Shown here: in pieces, positions 48,298-55,637 of the stretch
Layout: every line of letters starts with the position of its first letter
Position numbering within the stretch: the first letter of the stretch is position 1
Assembly (NCBI RefSeq): GCF_010179735.1
Contig: NZ_JAAEEH010000021.1
Span: 1 to 55,637, forward strand
DNA: 55,637 nucleotides
Direction of reading: 5' to 3'
Origin: Anaerotalea alkaliphila
GTDB lineage: Bacteria > Bacillota > Clostridia > Lachnospirales > Vallitaleaceae
Notes under the pieces: generated by a model
Told to the model about the DNA's origin: nothing
What the model saw: the letters and a program-made list of their open reading frames with translations, nothing else
Databases searched by the model: none
Program-made: the position numbers and the translations under genes

Positions 48298-48747
48298 TTA
48301 GTCGTCCCAACGGTAGGTTTGTTTCCGGCGCAGCTTGTCCAGGTCGCAGTGCAGGCACAACCCGTTGTGGCAGGAGATCGTCCCCCCGCATCCGGGGCAG
48401 CGCCACTTCTCCTCTTCCTTCTCCAGGAAAGCCTCCATGCCGTGCTCCCGGATGCATTCCAGGTTCTCCAGCATGCTCATGTGGTACTTGGTCCTGTACC
48501 GCTTGTCCAGGGCTTTCAGCCGCCTGCAGGGGTAGTCCGGGCACTCGGTGCAGAACCGCACGAGCCCCTTCCCCAGCAGGTCGCAGCTGTCCTTCATGAA
48601 GGTGCAGTTCTCCCCCCGGGGCAGGCAGCCGGGGCAGTACTTCCTCCTGAACCCCTGCTTCCGGATGTCGTTCACCATCGCCAGATGGTTGACGCAGACG
48701 CCGCAATTCATCCCGCAGGGCGCGATCAGCTTCTCTTCCATCTCCAT
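48298..48747 (-). CDS. DUF3795 cysteine-rich protein
   Basis: 149 residues from ATG 48747 (GGGAGGTG upstream). Typical DUF3795 opening LIAPCGMNCGVCVNHLA, then many paired cysteines (CPGCLPRGENC, FCTECPDYPC) and a C-terminal zinc-ribbon-like end (CPGCGGTISCHNGLCLHC). About 16 cysteines in total suggest metal or Fe-S binding. Cotranscribed with the hemerythrin-type protein, supporting a redox or metal role. Confidence 0.8.
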   Translation of the reverse strand: MEMEEKLIAPCGMNCGVCVNHLAMVNDIRKQGFRRKYCPGCLPRGENCTFMKDSCDLLGKGLVRFCTECPDYPCRRLKALDKRYRTKYHMSMLENLECIREHGMEAFLEKEEEKWRCPGCGGTISCHNGLCLHCDLDKLRRKQTYRWDD

Positions 48748-48812
48748 CGTCACCTCCCATACATCCATGGTGCACCTGTTCCCGGACTTTGTCAAGAACC
48801 TGGTTGGGCCGC

Positions 48813-48841
48813 TGATGCATGGGGACGGTTCTTCCGCATCA
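48813..48841. repeat. Family B repeat, copy B7
   Basis: Core GGGGACGGTTCTTCC closed by TGATGC/GCATCA, a stem sequence unlike the other copies. Confidence 0.8.
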
Positions 48842-48855
48842 TTTCCCCAAATCAA

Positions 48856-48879
48856 AAAGGAGCGGTCCCCCGCTCCTTT
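48856..48879. terminator. Short hairpin terminator
   Basis: AAAGGAGCG/CGCTCCTTT stem with a 6-nt loop preceded by AA, between the APC permease end and the DUF3795 gene. Confidence 0.6.
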
Positions 48880-48891
48880 CCATGCCCTCCG

Positions 48892-48953
48892 GGCACAACA
48901 ATGCCCCCGAACGATTTAGGACCCCCGTCCGCAAGTGAGGGGGCATTCGTTCG
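48892..48953. repeat. Family D hairpin element, copy D6
   Basis: Arms around AATGCCCCC/GGGGGCATT, core GAACGATTTA-GGAC-CCCC-GTCC-GCAAGTGA, i.e. the same core as D4 in inverted orientation. It ends just before the APC permease stop. Confidence 0.85.
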
Positions 48954-48958
48954 TACCC

Positions 48959-50293
48959 TCACCTTTTTTTGTACAGCGCCTGCCCCGCCAGCAGCACCAC
49001 CACCGAAATCAACAGGTACATGCCGATGCTGGGGTTGGTGGCCCCCCCGTAGAGGATGACCAGGGACCCGGCGATGGCCAGACTCGGCAGCACGAACCGC
49101 CGGATGAAGCCCAGGTCCTTGAAGTTGCCCATGTACCAGACGTACAGGAAGATGTACAATCCGTAGATCAGCACGATGGGGATCTCGTCCAGCCCGATGT
49201 AGCGGCCGAACCAGTCGTTCAGGCTCCCGTACCAGATCACCGTGTACACCACCGAAAGGGCGAAGGCCGTCAGGGTTGCGTAGGGCGGCATCCCCGTCTT
49301 CTTGTTCACGCTGCCCACCTTGTCGGGGAACAGCCCGTGTCCCCGGACGGCCAGGGCGAAGGGCATCCGGATGTTGGAGATGACCAGACCGTTCAAGGTC
49401 CCCAGGCAGGACACCACCACGAAGGCGGTCAGGAGGGTGGCTGCGGTGCTCCCGAACAGGGCGTTGGCCGTGATGCTCACCGCATTGTTCCCCTCCGCCA
49501 CAATCCGGTCGGTGGCCAGCACCCCTGCGATTCCCAGGAAGTAGGTGATGTACACCCCGAAAACGATGAACGCCCCGATGGTCAGCGCCCTGGGCAGGTT
49601 CTTCTTGGAATCCTTGATCTCGTTGTTGATGGTGATCGCCACGATCCAGCCCTCGAAGGCGAATGCGGTGGCCACCACCGCCGAAGCCAGGGTCCCCTTG
49701 GTGCTGCCGATGGACTTGGCCGCCTCCGTGAAGTTCTCCACCATGATGCCGTTGGACAGGCCCGAAACGATGCCCACCAGGGCAATCAGGAACAGGGGGA
49801 CCAGCTTCACCACGGTAGTGGTGACCTGGAGCCGCCCCGCAAAAATGGGGGAAAAATAGTTGAGCAGGTACATGGCCACCAGGTACACCGAGGCCAGCAC
49901 CCAGGTCATGGGGGCGTTCTCCGGGTTCTCCGCCCCGAAGAGGATCATGGTGTACATGGCCGACACCCAGGTCAGGATCGCCGACAAAGGGGTGTAGTAG
50001 AGCACCCCCTTGAACCATCCCACCAGGTAGCCTAACCGCTCCCCGTAGGCCTCCTCCGCATAATCCACGATCCCGTTGGCCCGCTCGATCCGGTGGGCAA
50101 ACTCCGCGAAAACCAGCGATCCGAAGATCATGGAGGCCGCCCCCAGGACCCAGGCCAGCAAGGCGTTGATCAGGTTCCCCTGGGTCAGGGTCAGCACGTC
50201 ATCCGCCTTGAAGAACACCCCCGAACCGATGACCACCCCCACCACCATGGCGATGGACGTGAACAACCCGTACTTCTTTTCCAAAGTCTGCAT
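48959..50293 (-). CDS. APC-family amino acid permease
   Basis: 444 residues from ATG 50293 (AGGAG upstream) with about twelve membrane helices. The APC signature at helix 1 is intact (SIAMVVGVVIGSGVFFKADD), helix 6 reads FAFEGWIVAITINNEIKDSK, as in the LAT/YkbA-type exchangers. Substrate (amino acid or exchange partner) cannot be fixed. Monocistronic between a family D element and promoter 50334. Confidence 0.85.
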   Translation of the reverse strand: MQTLEKKYGLFTSIAMVVGVVIGSGVFFKADDVLTLTQGNLINALLAWVLGAASMIFGSLVFAEFAHRIERANGIVDYAEEAYGERLGYLVGWFKGVLYYTPLSAILTWVSAMYTMILFGAENPENAPMTWVLASVYLVAMYLLNYFSPIFAGRLQVTTTVVKLVPLFLIALVGIVSGLSNGIMVENFTEAAKSIGSTKGTLASAVVATAFAFEGWIVAITINNEIKDSKKNLPRALTIGAFIVFGVYITYFLGIAGVLATDRIVAEGNNAVSITANALFGSTAATLLTAFVVVSCLGTLNGLVISNIRMPFALAVRGHGLFPDKVGSVNKKTGMPPYATLTAFALSVVYTVIWYGSLNDWFGRYIGLDEIPIVLIYGLYIFLYVWYMGNFKDLGFIRRFVLPSLAIAGSLVILYGGATNPSIGMYLLISVVVLLAGQALYKKR

Positions 50294-50333
50294 ATAATCT
50301 CCTATCCTCCCATATGACATGTCGGAAAAGAAC

Positions 50334-50339
50334 ATTATA
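50334..50339 (-). promoter_or_regulatory. Extended -10 promoter of the APC gene
   Basis: Minus strand TGCTATAAT, 40 nt before the start; the -35 position falls in the A/T run of repeat A5. Confidence 0.5.
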
Positions 50340-50356
50340 GCACAATGGAAGGGAAG

Positions 50357-50410
50357 AAAAAAGGTGCCAGGCACTGTGAACGGATGTTCACAGTGCCTGG
50401 CACCTTTTTT
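50357..50410. terminator. Family A repeat A5, bidirectional terminator
   Basis: 25-bp arms beginning AAAAAAGGTGCC and ending GGCACCTTTTTT with a 4-nt loop. It ends the sigI operon 10 nt after the last stop. Confidence 0.9.
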
Positions 50411-50420
50411 CAATGGATTG

Positions 50421-52151
50421 CTATTTCGTCAGTCCCTTGCCTTTTCCCGGATGGGTGGAAGGCTTTCCTCTGTCGTCATCGTCGTCATCCCGGTCCTGCA
50501 GGAGCACGGTCTGGGTCCTCTCTTCCCAGGAGACCTTCAGCCCCATGGTTTCCCCGAAGAAGCGGATGGGTACGTAGGTCCTGTTGCCGATCAGCTGGCT
50601 GGACACGTCCAGGGTGATGGTCTCGTCGTTGCTGGTGCCCGGCAGGTCCCGCTTGATGGTCACCTTGTCGTCGCCGATTTTCATGGTGATGGTGGTGCCG
50701 TCCAGGGTGATGGTGACGGTGTGTTTTGCGGGGTCATACTCCACAAGCGCACCGTAGGCCGCCGACAGGGCCCGTACGGGGATCAGCACCCGGCCGTCCT
50801 TGATCACCGGAGGCGTGTCGAATTTGATTGTGCGGCCGGGGGCCAACACGGATTCGAAGGGCAGGACCTTCACGCCGTGCTGGTAGAACTTGTGCCACCG
50901 CATGCGCAGGGCCTTCTGCTCTTCCTTGTCGTAGCGGTTCCAGACGTCCCCCCGCAGGGCCTGCAGGGCCTCCAGGTAGTCTTCCCTGGCTTCCTCCAGG
51001 TCTTCCTTCTCCGCGTCAAGGACCTTCTTGGCGTCCTCATAGGCTTTCTTCAGGCTGTCCAGCTTCAGGTCGGCCCACAGGTCTTCCAGGTCCTCTGCCA
51101 GTTCCTTCTCCAGCTTCTCCTTCAGCGCCTTCAGTTGGGCGGAGGTCAGGTCGTCTTCCTTCTCCTCCAGCTCGTCCTCGATGTCCTCTTCGGCCTGCTC
51201 CTTGAAGTCCTCGTACTCCTCCAGGGCCTCCTCGTAAGCGTCCTTGGCGTCCTCATAGTCTGCCAGGGCTTCCTTGTAGTCTGCAAGGGCGTCCTCATAA
51301 GCCTTCTTGGCCTCTTCCAGCGCCTTCTCCAAGGTGGTCTGGGTGGGCTCCGTCACTGCGCCCAGCGCCTTCAGGGCCGCCTGGTAGTCCTTGTTGGCTT
51401 CCTCGTAGAATTCCAGTTCCGCGTCGTAGAAGGTCTTCGCGTCGTCCCTGGCCTTCTTCAGGCTGTCCAGCTTCAGCTCTACCTTCAGTTCGTCCAAGTC
51501 CTCTTCACCGGCCTTCTTGGCGTCCTCGTACTTCTTCAGGGCGGCGTCGTAGGCGGCTTTGGCGTCCTCATAGGCTTCCTTTGCTTCCAGCTGGTCTGCC
51601 CGGGCGTCGTCCCGGATGGTCTTGGCATGGGCCAGGGCCTTCTCCAGGTTCGCCTGGGTGAGGTTCGTCAATGCGCGGAAGGCCCTCAGGGCGTCCTGGT
51701 AGTCCTCCCTTTCTTCCCGGTAGGTCTTCAGCTTTGCGTCGTGGACCTTCTTGGCGTCGTCCATGGTTTTTTTCAGGCTGGTCAGCTTCAGGTCGGCCCA
51801 CAGGTCTTCCAGGTCCTCTTCCAGTTCCTTCTCCAGCTTCACCTTCAGCGCCTTCAGTTGGGCAACTGTCAGGTCGTCCTCCTTGTCCTCCAGCTCCTCT
51901 GCGATGTCCTCTTCGCCGGCCTTCTTGAAGTCCTCGTACTTCTTCAGGGCAGCCTCATAGGCGGCCTTGGCCTTCTCATGGTCTTCCTTGGCGTCCAGAT
52001 ACTCTTCCCGGGCGTCCTCGTAGTCTTCCTCGGCCTCGTCGAGCGCCTTTTCCAGCTCCGCCTTGGTGGGCGCTGTGGCCGCCGATACAGGGAACGCGCC
52101 CAGGATCAGCGTGAACGCCAGCACCAGGGAAAGCAGTTTGAATCGTTTCAT
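50421..52151 (-). CDS. Secreted coiled-coil repeat protein with stalk domain
   Basis: 576 residues. Signal peptide (VSAA-T, about residue 25); then a ~380-residue Ala/Asp/Glu/Lys coiled coil made of about three copies of a ~120-residue unit (for example EDLEDLWADLKLTSLKK and EDLEDLWADLKLDSLKK; KAAYEAALKKYEDFKKAGEE and KAAYDAALKKYEDAKKAGEE); then the copper-amine-oxidase-type stalk domain (VLIPVRALSAAYGALVEYD ... TYVPIRFFGETMGLKVSW) and a basic Asp/Lys tail. It lies 56 nt downstream of rsgI without an evident promoter, so it is likely part of the sigI regulon. A surface rod-like protein. Confidence 0.85.
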   Translation of the reverse strand: MKRFKLLSLVLAFTLILGAFPVSAATAPTKAELEKALDEAEEDYEDAREEYLDAKEDHEKAKAAYEAALKKYEDFKKAGEEDIAEELEDKEDDLTVAQLKALKVKLEKELEEDLEDLWADLKLTSLKKTMDDAKKVHDAKLKTYREEREDYQDALRAFRALTNLTQANLEKALAHAKTIRDDARADQLEAKEAYEDAKAAYDAALKKYEDAKKAGEEDLDELKVELKLDSLKKARDDAKTFYDAELEFYEEANKDYQAALKALGAVTEPTQTTLEKALEEAKKAYEDALADYKEALADYEDAKDAYEEALEEYEDFKEQAEEDIEDELEEKEDDLTSAQLKALKEKLEKELAEDLEDLWADLKLDSLKKAYEDAKKVLDAEKEDLEEAREDYLEALQALRGDVWNRYDKEEQKALRMRWHKFYQHGVKVLPFESVLAPGRTIKFDTPPVIKDGRVLIPVRALSAAYGALVEYDPAKHTVTITLDGTTITMKIGDDKVTIKRDLPGTSNDETITLDVSSQLIGNRTYVPIRFFGETMGLKVSWEERTQTVLLQDRDDDDDDRGKPSTHPGKGKGLTK

Positions 52152-52207
52152 AGGGAATCCTCCTTTGCCGTTGATGATTCGCTTTCATGGTATTTCATTT
52201 CCACGGC

Positions 52208-53581
52208 CTACCGGCCCTTGTTGCCTTTGCCGCCGCTTTGGCCGTTTCCTTTGTTGCCGTCTTCCTTCTCATGGGCTTGCCGTTCCACTTCCTTCTGCTC
52301 CCGGGCTTCCCTCTCGGCGGCTTCCTTCGCCGCCTCCCTGGCCGCCTTCTCGGCCTGGATCTCCAGTCCCGACCGGATGGGCTGCCGGTCCTTGGCCGCC
52401 TGTCCCGGGGGAAGCGTTGGCTTGTTGCCGTTCCGGACCTCCGGTGCCAGCTTGCCTTCGGCTTCCTGTCCTGCACTGTCCTTGCCAGCCGGAGTTTCTT
52501 CCCTTCTGGCGTCGTCCTTGTCCGCCGGGGTCTCCTCCCGGTTCAGCTGTCCGGGAGCGGCATCCCTGCCCTCCCCTTCGGAAGCGCTTTCTGTCGGGTC
52601 TTCCGGGTTTTCTTCCCCCACCCTTTCAGACGAAGCGTCCGGGGCTCCGGTTCCCTGGGAGTCGCCGGTGGTGTCCCGGTCTTGTCCTTCCTTCTTCCCC
52701 CGGACGGCCGCATAGCTGCGGGCCAACTCGGAGATGGACATCTCCAGGGTCTCCTCCAGGGTCAGGCTGTCCTCCAGGGCCCGGGCCATCTTGTACCTGC
52801 CCAGGGAGATCTCCAGGGCCTTGGCCTCTTCCCTTTCCACCTTGTTGCCCCTGCTGTAGTAGATCCGTGCGGCGTCCTGGCGGGAGGCCACATAGTCGGT
52901 GACCCGCTCCTCCAGCAACCCGTCCGGATCCGCTTCCGCGACGGCCTTGCCGGTAGCTTCCGGTAAAACAGCCTCCGGTAAAACGGCGTCCGTGACCATG
53001 TCCGGAGCAATCTCCAGGATCGTGGAGGTGACCAGCACCGCCCCCTCCTCCAGCAGGTAGCCCTGTTCCTCAGCCGCATCCAGCAGCAGGTCCATGGCTT
53101 CCTCCAGCTCCAACCCCTTCAACACTCCTGTCAGGGAGCCGGCCTTGTGGCGGCCGGGGGTCAAGGCGGGCGGCATGGAAGCCAGCAGCGCTTCCCCGTC
53201 CCCGTTCAGGGCCCTGGCCTCCAGCACCCGGCATTCCCTGTCCAGAAGCAGTTCCAGGCTGGGGTTGATGTCCACCGTCACCACCGCGAAGGCGGGGGTG
53301 GTCCTGAAGGTCCCCGCAGGTCCCTCCAGTCCCGGCAGGGCAAGCACGCCTAGGAGCGCAAGCCCCAGGACCAGGACACCCAGCAATCCCAGGGCCCCCG
53401 CCTTCCGGTGGCCTGGGGACCGCCGGAACAGTCCCGGACGGCCGGCCAGGTCCTCCTCCGACCAGACCACCCTTTTTCCGGGGGCGTGGCCCGGTTGGGT
53501 CTTGATTTTCTTGTATTCCATCTCTTCCGTCAGTATCGTGGCATGCCGCTCATCCACGGCCAGCACCAGTCCCTTTTTCAT
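52208..53581 (-). CDS. rsgI: RsgI-type anti-sigma factor
   Basis: 457 residues from ATG 53581 (AAGGGGGTG upstream). The N-terminal RsgI domain (about 1-50, KGLVLAVDERHATILTEEME) binds SigI; one membrane helix follows (about 63-85, LGLLGVLVLGLALLGVLAL), then the conserved extracytoplasmic domain (FAVVTVDINPSLELLLDREC, about 95-200), and a long charged tail. Clostridial RsgI paralogues often end in carbohydrate-binding modules; none is seen here, only low-complexity helix and a Gly/Lys-rich end. It overlaps the sigI stop by 32 nt. Confidence 0.85.
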   Translation of the reverse strand: MKKGLVLAVDERHATILTEEMEYKKIKTQPGHAPGKRVVWSEEDLAGRPGLFRRSPGHRKAGALGLLGVLVLGLALLGVLALPGLEGPAGTFRTTPAFAVVTVDINPSLELLLDRECRVLEARALNGDGEALLASMPPALTPGRHKAGSLTGVLKGLELEEAMDLLLDAAEEQGYLLEEGAVLVTSTILEIAPDMVTDAVLPEAVLPEATGKAVAEADPDGLLEERVTDYVASRQDAARIYYSRGNKVEREEAKALEISLGRYKMARALEDSLTLEETLEMSISELARSYAAVRGKKEGQDRDTTGDSQGTGAPDASSERVGEENPEDPTESASEGEGRDAAPGQLNREETPADKDDARREETPAGKDSAGQEAEGKLAPEVRNGNKPTLPPGQAAKDRQPIRSGLEIQAEKAAREAAKEAAEREAREQKEVERQAHEKEDGNKGNGQSGGKGNKGR

Positions 53582-54218
53582 CGTGCGCACCCCCTTCCAT
53601 TTCCGCGATCCAGTCCATCACTGGCGCCACCCCATGGTGGTAGGCCAGCAGGATGCTGGCGATGTAATGCCGGTGCACGGAAAGCACTTTTATCGAAACG
53701 CCGTAGTCCCTGGCGATCCTGCCGTAGGGCAGCCTGCCCTTCTCCAGATACGCCTCCACCACCTCCCGGTCCAGGCAGAGCCTGCGCCCCAGGGCGACCA
53801 GCATCCGCCGTGTGTCCTTGTGCCGGGGACCGCCTGCCGCCAGCTTGTGGAAGGTCAGGCCGTGGGCCTTCAGGATCTCCCCGTAGCGGGCGAGCTCCAG
53901 GGCGTCCACCCGCTCCTGGGTCCGGTCCCGGTCGGCCAGGCTGCCCTCGTGGTATTCCAGCGGGTCCGCCTGGGCCTGCCACCGGTTCTCCTGGCGGAGG
54001 ACGTCCACCACCCGGTTGTGGATGATCCGGCCGGCATAGCTGTAGAATCCGCCCAGCTCCTCCCGGTAGCTCTCGATCGCGTCATTGAAGGCCAGCATGG
54101 CGGAGGTCACCAGGTCGCTGTTTTCCCGCTCCACATGGCGGCCGCTGGTCCGGGCGGCCACGGCGATGATGAACGGCATGTTATCCTCTATGAATCTGTT
54201 CCTGTCCTGGATGTCCAT
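53550..54218 (-). CDS. sigI: RNA polymerase sigma factor SigI
   Basis: 222 residues. Sigma-70-like region 2 (IIAVAARTSGRHVERENSDL, FNDAIESYREELGGFYSYAG, IIHNRVVDVLRQENR) and the SigI-specific C-terminal part with the helix RIARDYGVSIKVLSVHRHYI. Normal length. ATG 54218 has GGAGG 7 nt upstream. It is followed by its overlapping anti-sigma gene. SigI controls heat and cell-wall or polysaccharide responses in Firmicutes. Confidence 0.9.
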   Translation of the reverse strand: MDIQDRNRFIEDNMPFIIAVAARTSGRHVERENSDLVTSAMLAFNDAIESYREELGGFYSYAGRIIHNRVVDVLRQENRWQAQADPLEYHEGSLADRDRTQERVDALELARYGEILKAHGLTFHKLAAGGPRHKDTRRMLVALGRRLCLDREVVEAYLEKGRLPYGRIARDYGVSIKVLSVHRHYIASILLAYHHGVAPVMDWIAEMEGGAHDEKGTGAGRG

Positions 54219-54247
54219 GGTGTTCCTCCATCCCCTTCACCCTATCA

Positions 54248-54275
54248 TACGGTCCGGCGGCGGGATTTGGGGGGT
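54248..54275 (-). promoter_or_regulatory. Candidate SigI-dependent autoregulatory promoter
   Basis: Minus strand ACCCCCCAAA (54275-54266), 14-bp spacer, CGTA (54251-54248). This fits the C-rich/AAA -35 and CGWA -10 pattern described for SigI promoters. About 30 nt upstream of the sigI start. Confidence 0.6.
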
Positions 54276-54291
54276 GATTTCCGGATTTTTT

Positions 54292-55503
54292 TCATTTGTT
54301 TCCGTAAAAAGCGCGTTCGAACCAGCTCCAGAATTGGGGAAGCAGCTCCTGGACCCCGTTTTCCAAGGCGCCGGCCTTCCTCGTCCCTTCCCGGCCCGCC
54401 TTCCTGATGGCGCGCACCAGCTCCTCCACCTCCAGCACCTGGAAGCGGGGGATTCCCGCGGAGAGGGCCAGGGCCTCCAGGACGGCGATCCCCAGGTCCC
54501 GGTAGTCCCACTCCTTCTCCAGCTTCAGGCGCTTGGCCCAGTAGGGCAGGACCCCCTCGAAAAGGAGGCGCCCCCGGCTCCTGTAGAAGAGCTTCCCTTC
54601 CTCCCGGGCCAGCCGCAGGGTCTGGTTCCCCGTCCGCAGGAAGCGGTTCAGGAACCAGGCCTCTGACTTTCCGTTCTGGATGTAGTAGGTGCTGCCTTCC
54701 AGGTCCCGGAGCACCCGCAGGGCGTCGTGGTAGCCCAGGTCCATGTTGTAGCCGATCCGCTCCGGGTCGAACTCCAGGATCATCCCCAGGTCCTCCCGGG
54801 GCTCGATTTCGATGATGTTCAGGTCCTTGGTGTCCACCTTTTTCTGGAGGCCGAAGGAGCCCAGGCGGATGACGATGATGTCCCGGATGCCCTTGCGCAC
54901 CAGCATGGTCAGGGGCAGGTTGTTGTGGAAGGCCCCGTCCAGGTAGGTCTTCCCGCCGATCTTCTCGGACTTGAAGGCCGGCAGGTAGCTGCTGGCCAGG
55001 AGCATGCTCCCCAACTCCCCTTGCCCGATGTCCTCCAGGAATATCTCCAGGGGCTTCATGTCCGTGAGGGAGACGGTGACCAGCCCGAATTCCATGGGAC
55101 TTTCGCGCACCTTCCCTTCGTCCATCTCCTGGTCTATGAGCCGCTTCAGGGGGGTGATGTCCAGACCCCCGTCCTTCACCCACTTCTTGATGGGCTTCAG
55201 GATCTTCTGGAGGTCCAGGTCCATCAGGTTGAACTCCTTCAGGTTGAAGTTGCGGATCTCGTCGATGAGGGAGTCCTCCACCTGGAAAACGGTCTGGTAG
55301 TCGATGTTCCTCCAGATCCGCAGGGTCCGTTCCATGTCCCCCTGGACGAAAAGGGCCCCGTTCAGGGCCCCTACGGAGGTCCCCACCACGGTACGGACCT
55401 GGATCCCCTCCTCCATCAGGGCTTTCCAGGCCCCCACCTGGTAGGCGCCCCGGGCGCCCCCGCCCTCCAGGGCCACGCCGTATTGTTTGGTTTTGTCCAC
55501 CAA
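54292..55503 (-). CDS. Patatin-like phospholipase
   Basis: 403 residues from TTG 55503, with AAGGAGG 8 nt upstream; GTG 55500 is an alternative. The catalytic elements are intact: oxyanion loop GGGARGAYQVG (about 15-25), nucleophile elbow GTSVGALNG (Ser about 47) and the dyad Asp in YLDGAFHNNLP. The C-terminal ~180 residues continue with a helical region found in bacterial members of this family. No signal peptide, so it is probably cytosolic and acts on membrane lipids. Single gene; the sequence from 55504 to the window end shows no gene. Confidence 0.85.
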   Translation of the reverse strand: MVDKTKQYGVALEGGGARGAYQVGAWKALMEEGIQVRTVVGTSVGALNGALFVQGDMERTLRIWRNIDYQTVFQVEDSLIDEIRNFNLKEFNLMDLDLQKILKPIKKWVKDGGLDITPLKRLIDQEMDEGKVRESPMEFGLVTVSLTDMKPLEIFLEDIGQGELGSMLLASSYLPAFKSEKIGGKTYLDGAFHNNLPLTMLVRKGIRDIIVIRLGSFGLQKKVDTKDLNIIEIEPREDLGMILEFDPERIGYNMDLGYHDALRVLRDLEGSTYYIQNGKSEAWFLNRFLRTGNQTLRLAREEGKLFYRSRGRLLFEGVLPYWAKRLKLEKEWDYRDLGIAVLEALALSAGIPRFQVLEVEELVRAIRKAGREGTRKAGALENGVQELLPQFWSWFERAFYGNK

Positions 55504-55637
55504 CTTTCCCACCTCCTTGTAAGATATTGTTACGGGACAGATTAAGAAATCATCCCGAATGTTCCTTGAAAATGCAACTTTAATATTCGAATGAATCAAC
55601 AGACACCACGTATTGAATTTCAACCATCTCATAGGTA

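Noticed and set aside
2614-48953. Repeats considered as a CRISPR array
   Set aside because: Copies are dispersed singly in intergenic regions, are palindromic, and show no regular spacers or cas genes.
50319-52715. Long plus-strand frame opposite the coiled-coil gene
   Set aside because: Leu/Val/Gln repeats simply mirror the repetitive coiled-coil codons; no ribosome site and no family.

Overview
The window is high-GC bacterial DNA that reads as an anaerobic, Gram-positive Clostridia-like genome. Evidence: a SigI/RsgI pair, a GerMN-domain protein, copper-amine-oxidase-type stalk domains on secreted proteins, [FeFe] hydrogenases of the group B and sensory types under a Rex-like operator, and sigma-A promoters that often carry an extended -10 (TGGTATAAT). 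No tRNA, rRNA or CRISPR array was seen. The species cannot be named from the sequence alone.

Layout. 1-1025: 3' remnant of an ISLre2-type transposase. 1118-2570 (minus): a three-gene toxin-antitoxin-chaperone locus (MqsR-like, MqsA-like, SecB-like) with a near-consensus promoter and a perfect palindromic operator. 2726-5757 (minus): galU and two uncharacterised genes. 5865-10327 (plus): iron-type ABC importer (binding protein, fused permease, ATPase) plus a membrane-anchored propeller protein. 10418-13216 (minus): GAF/PAS/GGDEF/HD-GYP c-di-GMP enzyme. 13421-15949 (minus): multi-pass membrane protein whose C-terminus resembles edema-factor/ExoY nucleotidyl cyclases. 16140-21406 (minus): three exported beta-rich proteins, two sharing a 726-bp near-identical 3' segment. 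21753-25558 (minus): SWIM protein, multicopper oxidase, a decayed alpha/beta hydrolase and a small CC-motif protein. 25759-27474: truncated sugar-binding protein divergent from a LacI regulator. 27589-28744: small membrane protein and a MoaA-like radical SAM protein without the second cluster motif. 28861-35592: tripartite tricarboxylate transporter (TctCBA) with an enolase-superfamily enzyme and a cupin, divergent from a PrpR-like regulator with a degenerate AAA+ core. 35717-36973: stalk/GerMN protein. 37177-41862 (minus): hydrogen operon (2Fe-2S protein, PAS-linked sensory hydrogenase, SpoIIE-type phosphatase, group B hydrogenase). 42091-46607 (plus): Trk potassium uptake plus a KdpD/KdpE-like two-component pair. 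46773-48747 (minus): DUF438/hemerythrin protein and DUF3795 protein. 48959-50293: APC permease. 50421-54218 (minus): sigI-rsgI and a secreted coiled-coil stalk protein. 54292-55503 (minus): patatin-like phospholipase.

The intergenic space is crowded with at least four families of short palindromic repeats (called A-D here). Family A is a long perfect hairpin, often with flanking A/T runs, and probably works as a terminator. Family B is a conserved 15-nt core closed by short stems that differ from copy to copy. Family C comes in pairs that bracket the SWIM gene. Family D is the most striking: an asymmetric conserved core capped by GGAC/GTCC and closed by long, copy-specific stems that pair almost perfectly. 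One family B copy lies inside the 3' end of the MoaA-like gene.

The leading candidates for something new are the family D elements, the membrane-anchored cyclase-like protein, the SecB-dependent toxin-antitoxin locus in a presumed Gram-positive, and the hydrogen-sensing operon.
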